A stretch of DNA of 40,000 nt from Neocallimastix lanati (nom. inval.) (GCA_016946835.1 JACVTC010000052.1:987501-1027500); one strand, 5' to 3'; positions 1-11,347 are shown, counted from the first letter of the stretch. The notes: generated by a model from the letters alone, not told the origin. A program made the numbers and translations.

Positions 1-14
1 TATATATTAGTTAC

Positions 15-669
15 AAAGTAGTTAAATGTGGTAATTTAGCAAATTGAGAAATATTTTTTTCCATATCTTGATTGGAAAGATTTTTATAATTATTAAATTT
101 ACTATAATAAATATTGATATATATATATATATATTCATAATTTATTTTATTATTAATATAACAAATAACAAAAAAAAAAATACAAAAAAAAAAAAAAAAA
201 AAAAAAAATAGAAATAAAATAAAATAATGAAATAATAAAAAATTTAAAAGAAGTAAAAATGAATGCAATAATAAATAAAAAAAAATATAAATATATTAAA
301 TATATTTGTAAAGAGTAAAATAATAATAATATTAATAATTTATAATATCAATTATAAATATTAATTTTAATTACAATAATTAATTCTAATTATTAATATC
401 AATTATTAATGGTAAAAATTATTATCAAAAATTAATATTTACATTTCAGTAATTGCAGTTTGGTCATTAAAGTCTTGACAGATAATTTGAGAAAAATCAC
501 AACAGCTATTTAAAGTTTTGCTTTTATATGATTTTTGAAGATCATTTCCTATTGTATTTATGACTTCTTCTATTACTATACAGTCATTGGGAACGGCCTT
601 TCCAGAAATAGTTTCGAATAGGCCAAAAATTAAAATGAAAACAACTGAAATTAAATTACGATATTTCAT
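15..669 (-). CDS. LRR membrane-protein gene, copy A (5' exons only, cut by window edge)
   Basis: Exon 1 is 669-443 and exon 2 is 101-15 on the minus strand; the rest lies beyond the window. Exon 1 encodes a hydrophobic signal peptide (about residues 1-24) followed by a Cys-containing N-cap with a CC pair and a further Cys (SCCDFSQIICQDF), which resembles the plant-type LRRNT_2 cap. Exon 1 ends in phase 2 at a GTAAAT donor; exon 2 starts after TATAG, is 87 bp (29 codons), also ends in phase 2 (donor GTAACT) and encodes an LRR-like unit ending in LPHLTTL. The same two exons with the same lengths occur in copy C (26311-26085 and 25528-25442). An extracellular recognition or scaffold role is typical of LRR proteins but is only inferred. 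The ATG at 669 was chosen because it precedes the signal peptide and is shared with copy C. Confidence 0.75.
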
Positions 670-1295
670 TTTTAATATATTATTTTATTTTAATCAATAA
701 AAATTTTTTAATTTGTATTAATTCTAATAGAATTTGTTTTTAATTTTTATTTTTAATCTATTTTGTTCCTATTAAAGAAGTATTTTTGATTTAAATTTTA
801 ATTATTATTATTATTTTTTTTTAAATTATAACAAATTACAAATTTTTATTTAAAGAATTATTATCTTTATATTAAAAAAGATATTGCTAATCACTAATTA
901 TTTTTTTTTTTATTTTTATTTTTATTTTTATTTTTATTTTTATTTTTATTTTTTTAATTTTTAAAAAAAGAAATTATTTGGACGTTCTTTTCTCTTTTAT
1001 TTATTTATTTTTCATTTTTTTTTATTTTTTATTTTTTTTTTTTTATGCTTGCTGTTTTTATTATTATTTAATTTAATTTATTTTATTTAATATAATTAAT
1101 TTTAATTAATTTTAAATTAACATTTGAATTTCATTGGATAAAATGAGTCAGAAAGGAAAAATTCTTATTTATAAATGTTTTAATTGAAAAGATTATTGCT
1201 TCCAACATATTCAAGGAAAAGATATGAAATGAAAATAAAACCTTAATTATTAATAAATTATTTTATTAATAATTACATAAAAATAAATTAATAAG
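670..1295. other. Upstream region of LRR copy A, conserved with copy C
   Basis: No coding sequence is seen. The segment is alignable almost throughout with 26312-26889 upstream of copy C, including the block around GAGTCAGAAAGGAAAA (1145 and 26738). It probably contains the promoter of the minus-strand gene, but composition is too AT-rich to name a TATA box. It includes a TTTTTA-type tract near 902-950 and T-rich runs near 1010-1045. Similarity to the copy C flank stops near 1295. Confidence 0.5.
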
Positions 1296-1332
1296 GAATG
1301 TAGTACATTTTGCCAATTTTTATAATACAAAT

Positions 1333-2038
1333 TTTCAATACGCCATTTATTTTTAATGGCTTGTAAATTTTTTGTTAAGGCTATAAAAAAAATTTTAATA
1401 CAATGTAAAAAAAATAAATATATAAATAAATAAATAAATAAAGAATATAATAATATAAGTATATAAAATAAAATAAAATAAAATAAATAAAGAATGTAAT
1501 AATATAAGTATATAAAATAAAATAAAATAAAATATATATTGAATGTAATAATATAAAAATACAAGTAAATGAAATAAAATAAAATAAATATCTATTATTA
1601 TTATTTTTTATTAAAGAATATTAAAGATCGATATTTTAGAAATAAAAATTTTTTATTATATTCAATTAATGAAGTAATTTAATAAATAAAACAATATTAT
1701 TGATTGTTAATAATCTCATTAAATATAAATGATTTTTTTTACTTTCTAACATATATAATTAAATAAAACATTTTATTTTTACAAGTAAATTATCTTTAAT
1801 ATTCTTTATTAAAAAATAATAATAAATATTTATTTTATTTTTTTTATATACTTGTAATTTAATGTTATTACATTCAATATTTATTTTATTTTATTTAATT
1901 TTATTTTATATACTTGTACTTGTATTATTCTTTATTTATTTATATATTTATTTTTTTTTACATATAAGTATATTAAAATTTTTTATGACTTTAACAAAAA
2001 ATTTTACAAGCCATTAAAAATAAATGGTGCATTGAAAT
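1333..2038. mobile_element. Foldback-type inverted repeat element
   Basis: The left arm (about 1333-1628) and right arm (about 1793-2038) are inverted copies of each other with scattered differences, separated by about 165 bp. Matching landmarks are TTTCAATACGCCATTTAT at the left against the complement of ATAAATGGTGCATTGAAA at the right, then AATGGCTTGTAAA, TTTTGTTAA, blocks of AAATA repeats, and an inner TTAAAGAATATTAAAGAT. No open reading frame is credible. The paralogous spacer upstream of copy C lacks the sequence: similarity there jumps from about 26889 to about 26920, corresponding to 1295 and about 2230 here. This is therefore an insertion of a foldback or long-TIR MITE rather than an ancestral spacer. 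No clear target duplication was found. Confidence 0.6.
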
Positions 2039-2126
2039 TAAATTATAAATAAATAAATAGATAAATAAATGAATAAATAAAAATATATTTATGTAAATAA
2101 ATTATATCAATAAATAAGTAAATAAA

Positions 2127-2128
<2 letters not shown>

Positions 2129-2201
<73 letters not shown>
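2129..2201. repeat. (CTAA)n followed by (AAAT)n microsatellite
   Basis: Seven or so CTAA units (2129-2155) run directly into about eleven AAAT units. No function is suggested. Confidence 0.9.
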
Positions 2202-2214
2202 AACTTCTCCCAAT

Positions 2215-3124
2215 AATAAATATAGAATCTGAACTATTTAACAACTTTATATGTCTTTTTGGTAATAATGGAAAATTAATTTTAATATATTTAATATTTT
2301 AATATTTCTTTTTTTTGGAAAAAATAAAAAAACAACATTTTTAGAATTTTGTACCCAAAAAAAAAAAAAACATTTTTTTGTATTGATTTAAATGAAATGT
2401 AAGAAGTAAATTTAATATAGTTAATATAAAATTAAAATATAATTAATAAATTAAAATTGTTAATGATAGATAATTATAAATATCTGATATAAAATGAAAT
2501 ATTCAAACCTTAATTAATATAAAATAATTTTTATTATTCAAACTTTAATTAATATAAAATAGTTTTTATTGTTCAAACATAAATTAATGTCATAAATCAA
2601 ATTTAAATCTAATGATTTTAGATAATATTTTTAATATGTGGCTTGCTTTCTAAATATTAAATATACTTACAATTAATAATAAATTTTATAATATAAAGTA
2701 ATGTTTTAATTATATTCTTATTATTTTATATTTATATTTATATTTATATTGTTATTAACTATTTCCTTAAATAATAATTATTAATATTTATAATACGTGA
2801 TATAAAGAATTCATTAAATAGTTAATTTTAATCACAAGAACAACTAATTAAATAATTAATTATAACTAAATAGCATAAAAATAAAGTATTTCTCTGAATT
2901 AAGAGAAGTGTAATTTAGTGTGTTAAGAAAGTTGTTAGATAGTTTTATATGTATAGCCAAGTATAATTATTTGACATGAATAAAATTTTGTAATCTTAAT
3001 AATAAAATTAAATGAATAAGTAAATAATACTTTATTAAATTTAATAAATAAATCCCAACAATAGTTAGAGTTGTATATCATATAAATATAAAATATATGT
3101 ATAAGTATTCGTGGGATATTATAT
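2215..3124. other. Intergenic spacer, paralogous to 26920-28017
   Basis: No gene is seen. The block is alignable with 26920-27140 and 27494-28017, for example GGTAATAATGGAAAATTAA (2259) against the copy near 26952, and TCATAAATCAAATTTAAATC (2589) against the copy at 27495. The second copy carries a 350-bp insertion (27146-27493) that is absent here. Direct repeats of AATTAATATAAAATA occur at 2513-2570. Confidence 0.55.
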
Positions 3125-4020
3125 TATATAATATATAACCACATGTATATATGTAAAATTATTTTAAAATGTATATTATAAATAATTAATAATGTAATAT
3201 TTTAATATATGGAACTTCTTAATAATATTTTAATAATATTTCATAATATTAAATAAATATAATAATTTCATATTATTTATAATTTATTCAACTATATATT
3301 TGATGTTTAATAAAAAATAAATCAATAATAAATAAATAAATAAGTATGTGGCTTACTCATATATAATAAATTATACTTTTTATATGCCACATTCCAAAAT
3401 TCAACACTCCTGCTTCCCTAATTAAAATATATCTTTAAGTTTTTTTTTCTTAGACAGGCAAGAAAATACACTTCCATAAATTCATTAATTTTACTAAAAA
3501 AAAAAAATACATGTAGGTAAAAATTACATTTGAAATTAAAAATAAAAATAAAAGTTAAAAAAAATAAAAAAATAAAAGAGCTCAAAAATACTATGTATTT
3601 CGGCAAATTGTACTATGCGGGAGTTTTCCCTTCCTAACAAATAAAAAAATAATAAAACCGAGAAGTAACATGTTTAAAATAGATAGTATGGTGTCCACTA
3701 AACTCTCCCCGGATTCATCATTTATTGAATTACAAGGTGAGATTCACCCTTCGTAGAAATAGATGATGATCCTGTATTATCACCTTATCAGTACGATATC
3801 GACGCTCTTGGTTAAGTTTGGTATTTTGGAATACCTATCAAATAATAGCTCAAACGAACTACTTATGATAGGTATTACGCTCATTAAGAAATCTGTCAAC
3901 CCCACAATTTAAGGAACAGGTGACTCAGATGAACCTTTGAAAAGTAGTTCATTTATTTGTCTCTGTTTCCCACTATTGAAATGTAGTGTTGTGACTACCT
4001 TACTATTTCCATGCTTTAAA
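3125..4020 (-). pseudogene. Decayed LINE 3' fragment with MULE-like end, inverted relative to 28018-29404
   Basis: Read on the minus strand, 3990-3620 matches 28514-28870 base for base over long stretches, including the stretch before the stop of the RT-derived frame (ACCAAGAGCGTCGATATC). Frame-disrupting changes are present, so no frame is open here. Further left, 3342-3412 carries a GTGGCTTACTC / GCCACATTCC inverted pair like the end at 29078-29150. The open frame at 3606-3418 is low complexity and I do not call it. The right edge (TAGTGTTGTGACTACC, 3987-4002) recurs at 33707-33722. Confidence 0.55.
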
Positions 4021-4778
4021 GAGACTAATAGATACAGATTGGAAAAATATATATATATATATAAATAATAAATTTATGTTTTAAATAAGAAATAAGAAAT
4101 TTTATTTGTTCAAGGGATAAGTAATAAAATTAAAATAAAAAATAAAATAAAATATACTTTAATAGATTAGTATTATTTATAAAAAATAAAATTATTTTTT
4201 AAAAATAATAATAATCTATACATATTAATTCTAACATGTAAAATATGATGTATTAATAAAATATAATAAAATAAAATAAGATAAAATAAAATAAAATAAA
4301 TTAAAAATAAAAAAAAAGTTTTAAAAAAATAAATGAAATGTAAATGTCAAAAAAATATTATTTTATTTTTTATTTGAAGAATTTTTTATTTTTATTTAAG
4401 ATATTTATATATTAATATATTAATATAATATTTTCTTATTGATAAGCGTATTAGAAATAAAATTATCATATTGATACTATTATTAGTTATAATAAAATTT
4501 AAGTTTTGTATTATAAAAGAAATTCAAATAGTAATTCGTATTTATAGAAATATTTATTATAGATATTAATAATATTTGTTTTTGTTTGTATTATTAGTAA
4601 ATTTATAATTAATAGTATTTATTATATTTTGTATAAATATATATAGATATAGATATATATTTTATACTATTCTGTTCGAGTATCCTATTCTTATTAATAA
4701 TAAGTGTTTTAGTATATCTTTATTTTTAATCTTTTATTTTATTTTATTTTATTTTTTTTTGCTTTATCTTTTTTACTT

Positions 4779-4821
<43 letters not shown>

Positions 4822-5128
4822 CATTTTTTTATTTTTTTATTTTTTTATTGTTATTTTTATTTTTTTTTTGGGTTCTGAATTAAAAAATATTAAATAAAAT
4901 TATTTCTATTTTTTTTTATTCATATATTTATTTTAATTTTTTCTTTTTTCTAATAAATAAATATTATTTTATTAATTTTTCAAATAAGCTTCATAGTTAC
5001 TAATATAATTTATTACAAGAACGTAATAAACGATCTACATTTATATAGTTTTTTTTTAAAAAAAAGTTTTATTAGATAAAAAAATAGGATTAGATTTAAT
5101 TATAAATAATATAATTATAAAGACTTAC
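4021..5128. other. 3' flank of LRR copy B, paralogous to 22440-23358
   Basis: No independent gene is seen. It contains the AAATA tract at 4260-4300, a poly(T) run of about 40 at 4782-4821, and the probable terminal exon/3' UTR region of copy B near 4980-5010, where TATGAAGC / GCTTCATA sequence is shared with copies C and D. The segment 4070-4112 ends in TTTATTTGTTCAAGGG, which is the empty-site equivalent of the copia-2 insertion point at 33876/33877. Confidence 0.5.
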
Positions 5129-5512
5129 ATGGATTATAAGAATGAATATACTACAACATAAATTTGTACATGTTTTCTTATTTTTTTCATTTTCACTTGT
5201 TGAAGTCCAAGAACATAAGCGATCCATAACATTTAAAACTAATATTACAAGGTAACCATATTTAAATACTAACATGTAAGATAATTTACCAATTATTTTT
5301 TTATTTTATTTTATTACATTATTATTATAATTTTTTTGTAAATTTTGAAAATAATATATATAGTTATTATAATTAATAATCAAAAAGAAATTTTAATTAA
5401 TTAATTAATTATTATTTTTTAAATTATATGTTATTTTAAGAATTTTTTTTAATTATGTATTATCATTATTTCTTTTATTATTCTTTTTAATCATTTTTAA
5501 TTAAATTTGTTG

Positions 5513-5513
<1 letters not shown>

Positions 5514-5587
<74 letters not shown>
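5514..5587. repeat. (TTA)n microsatellite in intron of copy B
   Basis: About 24 uninterrupted TTA units lie in the intron between exons 6 and 7. The corresponding intron of copy C has a shorter TTA tract at 23764-23800. Confidence 0.9.
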
Positions 5588-5589
<2 letters not shown>

Positions 5590-5835
5590 GATGTTTATTA
5601 ATTCATAATGATTTTACCTTATAAATACCAATGAGAAGACATCCGAAAACGATAAGATAAAAAATTAAATTAAATAAAATGAATATAGTAAAACAGATTC
5701 CCAGTGTGACTTGTTCATGGCATATACATGTACCTATACAAATTCCTTCCAAAATAGAAACAATTGTAAATATCTATGAAAAAAAAACAAAAAAAAAAGT
5801 TTATTAATTTTTTATTACTATAATTTAGTTTTTAT

Positions 5836-5839
<4 letters not shown>

Positions 5840-5913
<74 letters not shown>
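5840..5913. repeat. (AAAT)n microsatellite in intron of copy B
   Basis: About 18 AAAT units lie between exons 5 and 6. The copy C intron has only a few units near 24050. Confidence 0.9.
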
Positions 5914-5916
<3 letters not shown>

Positions 5917-6419
5917 ATTATTATTCCATTTCATTTCATTCAATTTTTTATTTTATATTCAAATTATTTATTTTTTGTATTTAATTTCTATCTTATTTTT
6001 ATTTTATTTTTTAATATTTGAATATTCAATTATAGTTTTATTATTATTATTATAAATTAATTAATTAATTAATTCATGATAACTTAATTTAAATTATAAT
6101 ACAATAGTTATATTAAGATATTTTACTTTTATTTCTCTTTTAAACTCTAATAATTTTATATATACCTTATATTTTAAAATTTGTTAATCACTAATTAATT
6201 ACTTACAAACATTATAATAGTGAAGACTTTGATAAACGTATTATTGCCAAGGTCCTTTTCTTCTTTATTCTTATTAATACATGAATCTGCATTAGTTAAT
6301 TTTCTTAAATGCATATATATATATATATATAAAACATAATATTAAAATTATTATTAAACTTTTTTTTAAACTGCAAAAAATAAAATAAAAATAATTAAAC
6401 AAATAGTAATATAAATATA

Positions 6420-6955
6420 AGTACAAATTAAATAAAATATAATAAAATAAAATTAATAGTAGAATATAAATGTAAAGTACAGATTGAATAAAATAAAATA
6501 AAATAAAATAAAATAAAATAAAATAAAATAAAATAAAATAAAATAAAATAAAATAAAATAAAATAAAATTAATAGTAGAATATAAATGTAAAGTACAGAT
6601 TGAATAAAATAAAATAAAATAAAATAAAATAAAATAAAATAAAATAAAATAAAATAAAATAAAATAAAATAAAATAAAATAAAATAAAATAAAATAAAAT
6701 AAAATAAAATAAAATAAAATAAAATAAAATAAAATAAAATAAAATAAAATAAAATAAAATAAAATAAAATAAAATAAAATAAAATAAAATATATAGTTGA
6801 AATATAAATATGAAGTACAGATTGAATAAAATAAAATAAAATAAAATAAAATAAAATTAAATAAAATAAAATAAAATAAAATAAATAAATAGTTGAAATA
6901 TGAATATAAAGTACAGATTGAATAAAATATAATAAAATAAAAATATAAAAATAAA
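6420..6955 (-). repeat. AAAAT minisatellite with GTACAGATTGAAT linkers, inside intron of copy B
   Basis: AAAAT arrays are broken at about 6472-6490, 6588-6605, 6815-6830 and 6905-6922 by a conserved linker containing AGTACAGATTGAATA and a preceding TAGTAGAATATAAAT-type stretch. It is the reverse complement of the arrays at 11348-12323 and 13265-14485. The long minus-strand frame over it, rich in Phe, Ile, Leu and Tyr, is a by-product of a 5-bp unit and is not a gene. Confidence 0.9.
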
Positions 6956-7534
6956 AATAAAATTAAAAACAAATTATATTTACAATTCTTTAATATTAAG
7001 TTTGGTGTTAGCATCATTATCTTCCAAACAATTACCACTAAGATCCCTATTTTTATTTGAATAAATATAAAATAATATATATATATATTTTAATTCTGTT
7101 ATACTATTTTATCTAAATAAATACATAAAACTTAAATATCTAAATAGTATAATTGTATAATAATATAATGATATTTTTTTTTTATTTTTACAATATTTCT
7201 AAATTTTTTAACTCGGAAAGATTATTTGGTAATTCACCAACAATTGAATTGTTTGCCATTTCCCTATTTAAAAAAAATATTATTTATTCAAATATAAATG
7301 TATTTTATTCAACAATTAATAATAATAAAAAAAAAAGGTAATAAAAATTTATTAAAATAATAATAAATATATTATTCTTCTGGAATTTATATATTTATAT
7401 CATCTAATGAATTATTAAAATACTATAATAAAATAGATATTAGTTACAAAGTAGTTAAATGTGGTAATTTAGCAAATTGAGAAATAATTTTTCCCATATC
7501 TTGATTGGAAAGATTTTTATAATTATTAAATTTG

Positions 7535-7845
7535 CTATAATAAATATTGATATATATGTTATATTAATAATTTATTTAATTATTAATATAATAGATAATA
7601 CAAAATAAATAAATAAATAAATAAATAAGTTTTAGAAGAAATAACAATGAATGAAATAATATATAAAAAAGATATAAATATATTAAATATATTTTAGTAA
7701 AAAGTTAAGTTTTAATTATTAATAGAGTAAATAACATAAAATAAAATAATATAAAAATAAAAAATAAAAATAAAATATAAAAATAAAAAATAAAAAATAA
7801 AATATAAAAATAAAATATAAAAATAAAAAATAAAAAATAAAATAT

Positions 7846-7881
<36 letters not shown>

Positions 7882-8018
7882 ATATAAAAATAAAAAATAA
7901 AAATAAAAGTAAAATAAAAATAAAATAAAATAAATAAAAACTTATAAAAAGTAACAATGAATGAAATAATATATAAAAAAAATATAAATATATTAAATAT
8001 ATTTTAGTAAAACGTAAA
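7535..8018. other. Intron/upstream remnant of copy B with AAATA-type repeats
   Basis: The segment matches 25529-25930 (exon1-exon2 intron of copy C), including AACAATGAATGAAATAATATA at 7643 and again at 7951. It contains AAAATAAAAATA repeats at 7738-7936 and no coding sequence. It ends at a poly(T) run where homology to copy C stops. Confidence 0.55.
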
Positions 8019-8245
8019 TTTTTTTTTTTTTTTTTTTTGGACTATCCCTTGTAAGTCTTGATCATATCATCCCAGCCACAACAGACAACTAATATCAGAC
8101 AAACTTTATAGAGGGTGTATCAGGATACAACAAAGTGCTCCCATGCCATACCATTTCGGCGTCGACGCTCTCAGTCACGGATTACAGAACCACAAGATTT
8201 GGAGATGTTGGATACGGCAAGCCACAACCACTATAACATTATTAT
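8019..8245 (-). mobile_element. GC-richer block with minus-strand poly(A) tail, candidate retroposon 3' fragment
   Basis: About 207 bp of clearly higher GC content is bounded on the left by about 20 T (8019-8038), which reads as a poly(A) tail on the minus strand, and on the right by the MULE-1 end at 8246. No credible coding frame is seen. The layout fits a 5'-truncated LINE or a SINE inserted on the minus strand. The minus strand has a weak A-box-like TAGTGGTTGTGG and, 42 bases on, GGTTCTGTAATCC, which is two bases too long for a good B box, so a tRNA-derived SINE is only a suggestion. Confidence 0.4.
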
Positions 8246-8346
8246 GGGGGTGTGTCATTTCGAAAATTTTTATTACATAAATTTGTATTTTGTTGTGGGG
8301 AGTGTGCATTTCGAAAATTTTTATTACAAAAATTTGTATTTTGTTG
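8246..8346 (+). repeat. Doubled left terminal repeat of MULE-1
   Basis: Two tandem copies of the terminal sequence stand side by side at 8246-8296 and 8297-8346. The first begins GGGGGTGTGTCATTTCG and the second GGGGAGTGTGCATTTCG; both run on through AAAATTTTTATTACA to TTTGTATTTTGTTGT. The second, inner copy is the one matching the left end of MULE-2 (complement of 33669-33610). Outer and right ends of MULE-1 match each other better (GTGTGTCATTTCG). Confidence 0.85.
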
Positions 8347-9163
8347 TATGGCTTAAATATTTTTAATTTTAAGCCACTTAATTTTATTAAAAATTTAATG
8401 AATAATAATTAATTAATTAAATAAATAAAATTACAATTTTCAAAAATTTTCAAACACGTAATCTTACGTGGGGCGCATATCTAATTGTATCATAATTTTG
8501 TGGCTTTTTTCTACAATTTTTAAAAAGCCATATATTCACAATATGGCGTGAATAATAAATGTGGTGATATTTTATGACGAAAATTTATAAGCCACCAAGA
8601 ATTTGGCGAAATTTAACTGGACGAAATTCAACTTTTGGCGAAATACTACACTTCAATAAATAATAATTAGGTTAGGTATTTCTATTTAACATTGAAAAAT
8701 AAAATAAAAATAAATAAACATTTTATTTTTTAATGCTTAAAAAATAAAATAAAAATAAGAAATAAGAAAACTTTTTTTTTAAACATTGAAAAATAAAATA
8801 AAAATAAATAAACATTTTATTTTTTAAGCATCAAAAAATAAAAAAAAAAAAAATAAGAAATAAGAAAACTTCTTTTTTAAACATTAAAAAATAAAATAAA
8901 AATAAATAAAAATTTATTTTTTAAGCATTAAAAAATAAAAAAAATAAAATAAAACAAAAAATAAAAAATAAAAATAAAAATAAATAAATAAAATAGTAAA
9001 TAAAGAAATAATAAATAATTAATAATTAAATAATTATTTAAATAATTATATAATTAATTAAAAAAAGGTTTATTATTTTAAATATTAAAAAAAAAAAAAA
9101 AAAGTTTCAAAGCATTTAAAAGTATATTTATTAAAATATTTTATTGAAAAATTTTAATTATTA
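8347..9163. other. MULE-1 left subterminal region
   Basis: Noncoding. It contains inverted GGCTTAAAT / TTTAAGCCACTT near 8348-8380, AAAAGCCATATATTCAC, and three close GGCGAAAT / GACGAAAT motifs at 8604-8640. Read on the minus strand, 8655-8610 begins like another terminal repeat (GTGTAGTATTTCGCC). Then come AATAAA-rich repeats with alternating TTAAACATT / TTTAAGCATT elements at 8690-8940. The same series is present in MULE-2 at 32770-33600. Confidence 0.55.
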
Positions 9164-10599
9164 ATGGAAGACAATATAGAAATTGAAATAAGTGAAACAA
9201 ATCTAGGAAATGAACAAATTATTATTAATAAAAAACACAAATTTAATTTTTCATTTCAAAGGAAAGATAAATCAAAAATTTATAGATGCACTGAATATAA
9301 GACTTTAAATAAATGTAAATCTTTAATTATTTTAAATGATAAAAAGGAGGTTTTAAAATATGAAAGTTTACATAACCATCTCGAAAAAGAAATTGATGTG
9401 TCTATATCAGTAGCAAAGCATAAAATTAAGGAAGAAATTAAGAAAAATTCAATTCCTATGGATATAAAACCTAAACATATATTTAATGCCGTTTCTCAAG
9501 AAATGGGACTTATATGTCCCGAATATAGTACAATTAGATCCCAAATAATAAGAAATATAAATAAACAATTTCCTCCAAACATAAAAGGTTTTGATGATAT
9601 TCCCATTGAATCAGAATATTATAAAACTAAAAGAAATGAAAATTTTATGATATTTAAAAATACTGATCTAATAATCTTTCAATCACCATTCCAAGCATAT
9701 TTATTTTCGAATTATAATAAAAATATATTTGCGGACGGTACATTTTATGCAGCACCGAAATTTAGTTATCAGTTATTTATAACAAGAACTTATGTTGGGG
9801 AATTTAATATGTTTTACACTACTTCCATTTCTATATTAAAAAATAAAAAACAATCTACATATGAAACATTATTTAAAGAAATAAAAAAAAATGCAAATAA
9901 ATTTAGGAGTAATACATTAATTACTACAATTAATTTTCATTGTGATTTTGAACAAGGTATATCTAATGCCGCAAAAAAAGTTTTTCCCAATATAAATATT
10001 AAATATTGTGTTTGGCATTACAAAAGATCATTAGAAAAACAAAAAAATATATTATGTTATCATGAAGTGAAGAATAATAATGATGTATATAATTATTATA
10101 AAGCTATTTCGAACTTACCGTTTATAAACCCTAACTATATATTTGATATTTATATTATAATAAAAAGAATTTGTCAAAAAAAAAGTATAATAATTTTCTG
10201 CAATTTTTAGAATATTTTAATAAAAATTATTTACTTAAGTATAATGTTAGTAATTGGAATTATTATGAAAATATAGAGCATTTAACAAACAATGCATCAG
10301 AATCTTATAATAGCTACTTAAATAATATATTTCCAAATAAGCCTTTATTTTATAAATTAATATATATATTAAAAGAAGAAGAAAACTTATCTTATAATGA
10401 TTATCAAAGGAGAACTAAAGGAAATTGGAAAAAAAAGCAAAAAATATTTAGTGCAACTGATGAAATTAAAATTTTAATTGAAAATTACAAAAGTAAGGAA
10501 ATAAATTTATTTTATAATGGATGCAACAGAAATGAATTAATCAAATTATGGAAAGAATGTTTAATTGATTTAAACGATATAAATATTAATTTAAAATAA
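9164..10599 (+). pseudogene. MULE transposase with FLYWCH-type zinc finger, one frameshift
   Basis: The protein would be about 478 residues. Residues 25-75 form a FLYWCH-type finger (C42, C51, H70, H72; IYRCTEYKTLNKC and LHNHLE). The DDE-type MULE core follows: D191 in FADGTFY, D261 in FHCDFEQG with the C282xxH285 motif (YCVWHYKRS), and the glutamate near residue 378 in NNASESYNSYLNN. The first frame ends at 10210; the second is open from 10171 to 10599. The break lies in an A tract after CAA codons: nine A here, ten in MULE-2 at 31673-31682, so one A is missing. The start at 9164 is shared with MULE-2 and MULE-3. The enzyme would cut and rejoin the element's ends in the nucleus. The lesion could be a real slippage mutation or a homopolymer sequencing error; everything else in the protein is open. 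Confidence 0.85.
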
Positions 10600-11347
10600 A
10601 TAATCTTAATTTAAAAAAATGCTAGAAAAATAAAAATTTATTTATTTTAAATTTATATTTATAATTGTTTAAATAATAATTAAATAATTTTAATTTAAAA
10701 AAATGCTAGAAAATACAAATTTATTTACCTATTGTGTTTATTTAATAATCTTAATAGAAATTATCTTTTAGTTATTTTTATTAAGTAATTTATAACTAAA
10801 ACCGATTTATTTGATACTAGTTAAAATTTTATTAATATCAATATCAATATTATATAATTATAAATTTTATTAATATCAATATCAATATTATATAATTATA
10901 AATTTTATTAATATCAATATACTTTTCAAAATTAATTATGGTATTAAAAATATTAAATTCAATAAAAGATTTTTATTATTTTATTAAAATTATAATTGTT
11001 ATTATTATATTTTAATAATAATTGATTCATATTGATCAAACATTATAAATATTACTATGCAAATAATTAATTATTTTAATAGGATCAATTATTCAACTCT
11101 TATTGTTTTAATTTTTAATTCTTATATCATTTAAATTAATATATATATATCGTTTATGAAAATATGAATTATAAATAATTAAAATTATTTACTTTTCATT
11201 TAAATTTTTTTATTTACTATAATAAAATATAATAATTAAAAAACAAACGTTATTATAACTAATTTTTTTTTTTAGAAACATAAATGAAAAAAATTAAAAT
11301 ATATAAGATTCCTATATATATAAAATAATTATTATATTTTATTTTAT
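10600..11347. other. MULE-1 region 3' of transposase with first inverted arm
   Basis: No gene. It contains a direct repeat of AATTTTATTAATATCAATAT at about 10828, 10862 and 10902, also present in MULE-2 (30895-30985). The stretch 11165-11347, which includes AACAAACGTTATTATAAC, is an inverted copy of about 12355-12550. These arms bracket the minisatellite exactly as arms bracket the secreted-protein gene in MULE-2. Confidence 0.55.

Larger units (their letters stand above)
5129..7534 (-). pseudogene. LRR membrane-protein gene, copy B, first exon missing
   Basis: Minus-strand exons with GT..AG borders are: exon 2 7534-7448 (87 bp), exon 3 7263-7192 (72), exon 4 7046-6984 (63), exon 5 6303-6207 (97), exon 6 5773-5629 (145) and exon 7 5268-5129 (140). 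Each length equals that of copy C. Exon 3 encodes a plant-type LRR (ANNSIVGELPNNLSELKNL), exon 4 DLSGNCLED plus a short Asn-rich stretch, exons 5-7 a Cys-containing linker and hydrophobic membrane segments. The exon 6 donor is taken as GTATTT because that keeps the frame into exon 7; GTAAAA 11 bp downstream would not. Copies A and C have exon 1 about 340-560 bp upstream of exon 2. Here that place is lost: similarity ends near 8018 at a poly(T) run and a foreign block. It is therefore probably a 5'-truncated pseudogene, unless another first exon is used. Confidence 0.7.

Noticed and set aside
3418-3606. 62-codon hydrophobic minus-strand frame
   Set aside because: Its residues come from A/T tracts and the counterpart at 28880-29060 does not keep the frame.
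6292-7038. 248-codon minus-strand frame made of Phe, Ile, Leu and Tyr
   Set aside because: It is the translation of the AAAAT minisatellite (a 5-bp unit is open in all its frames without TAA/TAG on that strand) inside an LRR intron, and it crosses two real exons in another role.
8115-8366. 83-codon plus-strand frame
   Set aside because: It spans the border of the GC-rich block and the MULE-1 terminal repeats, so its second half is the doubled terminus.
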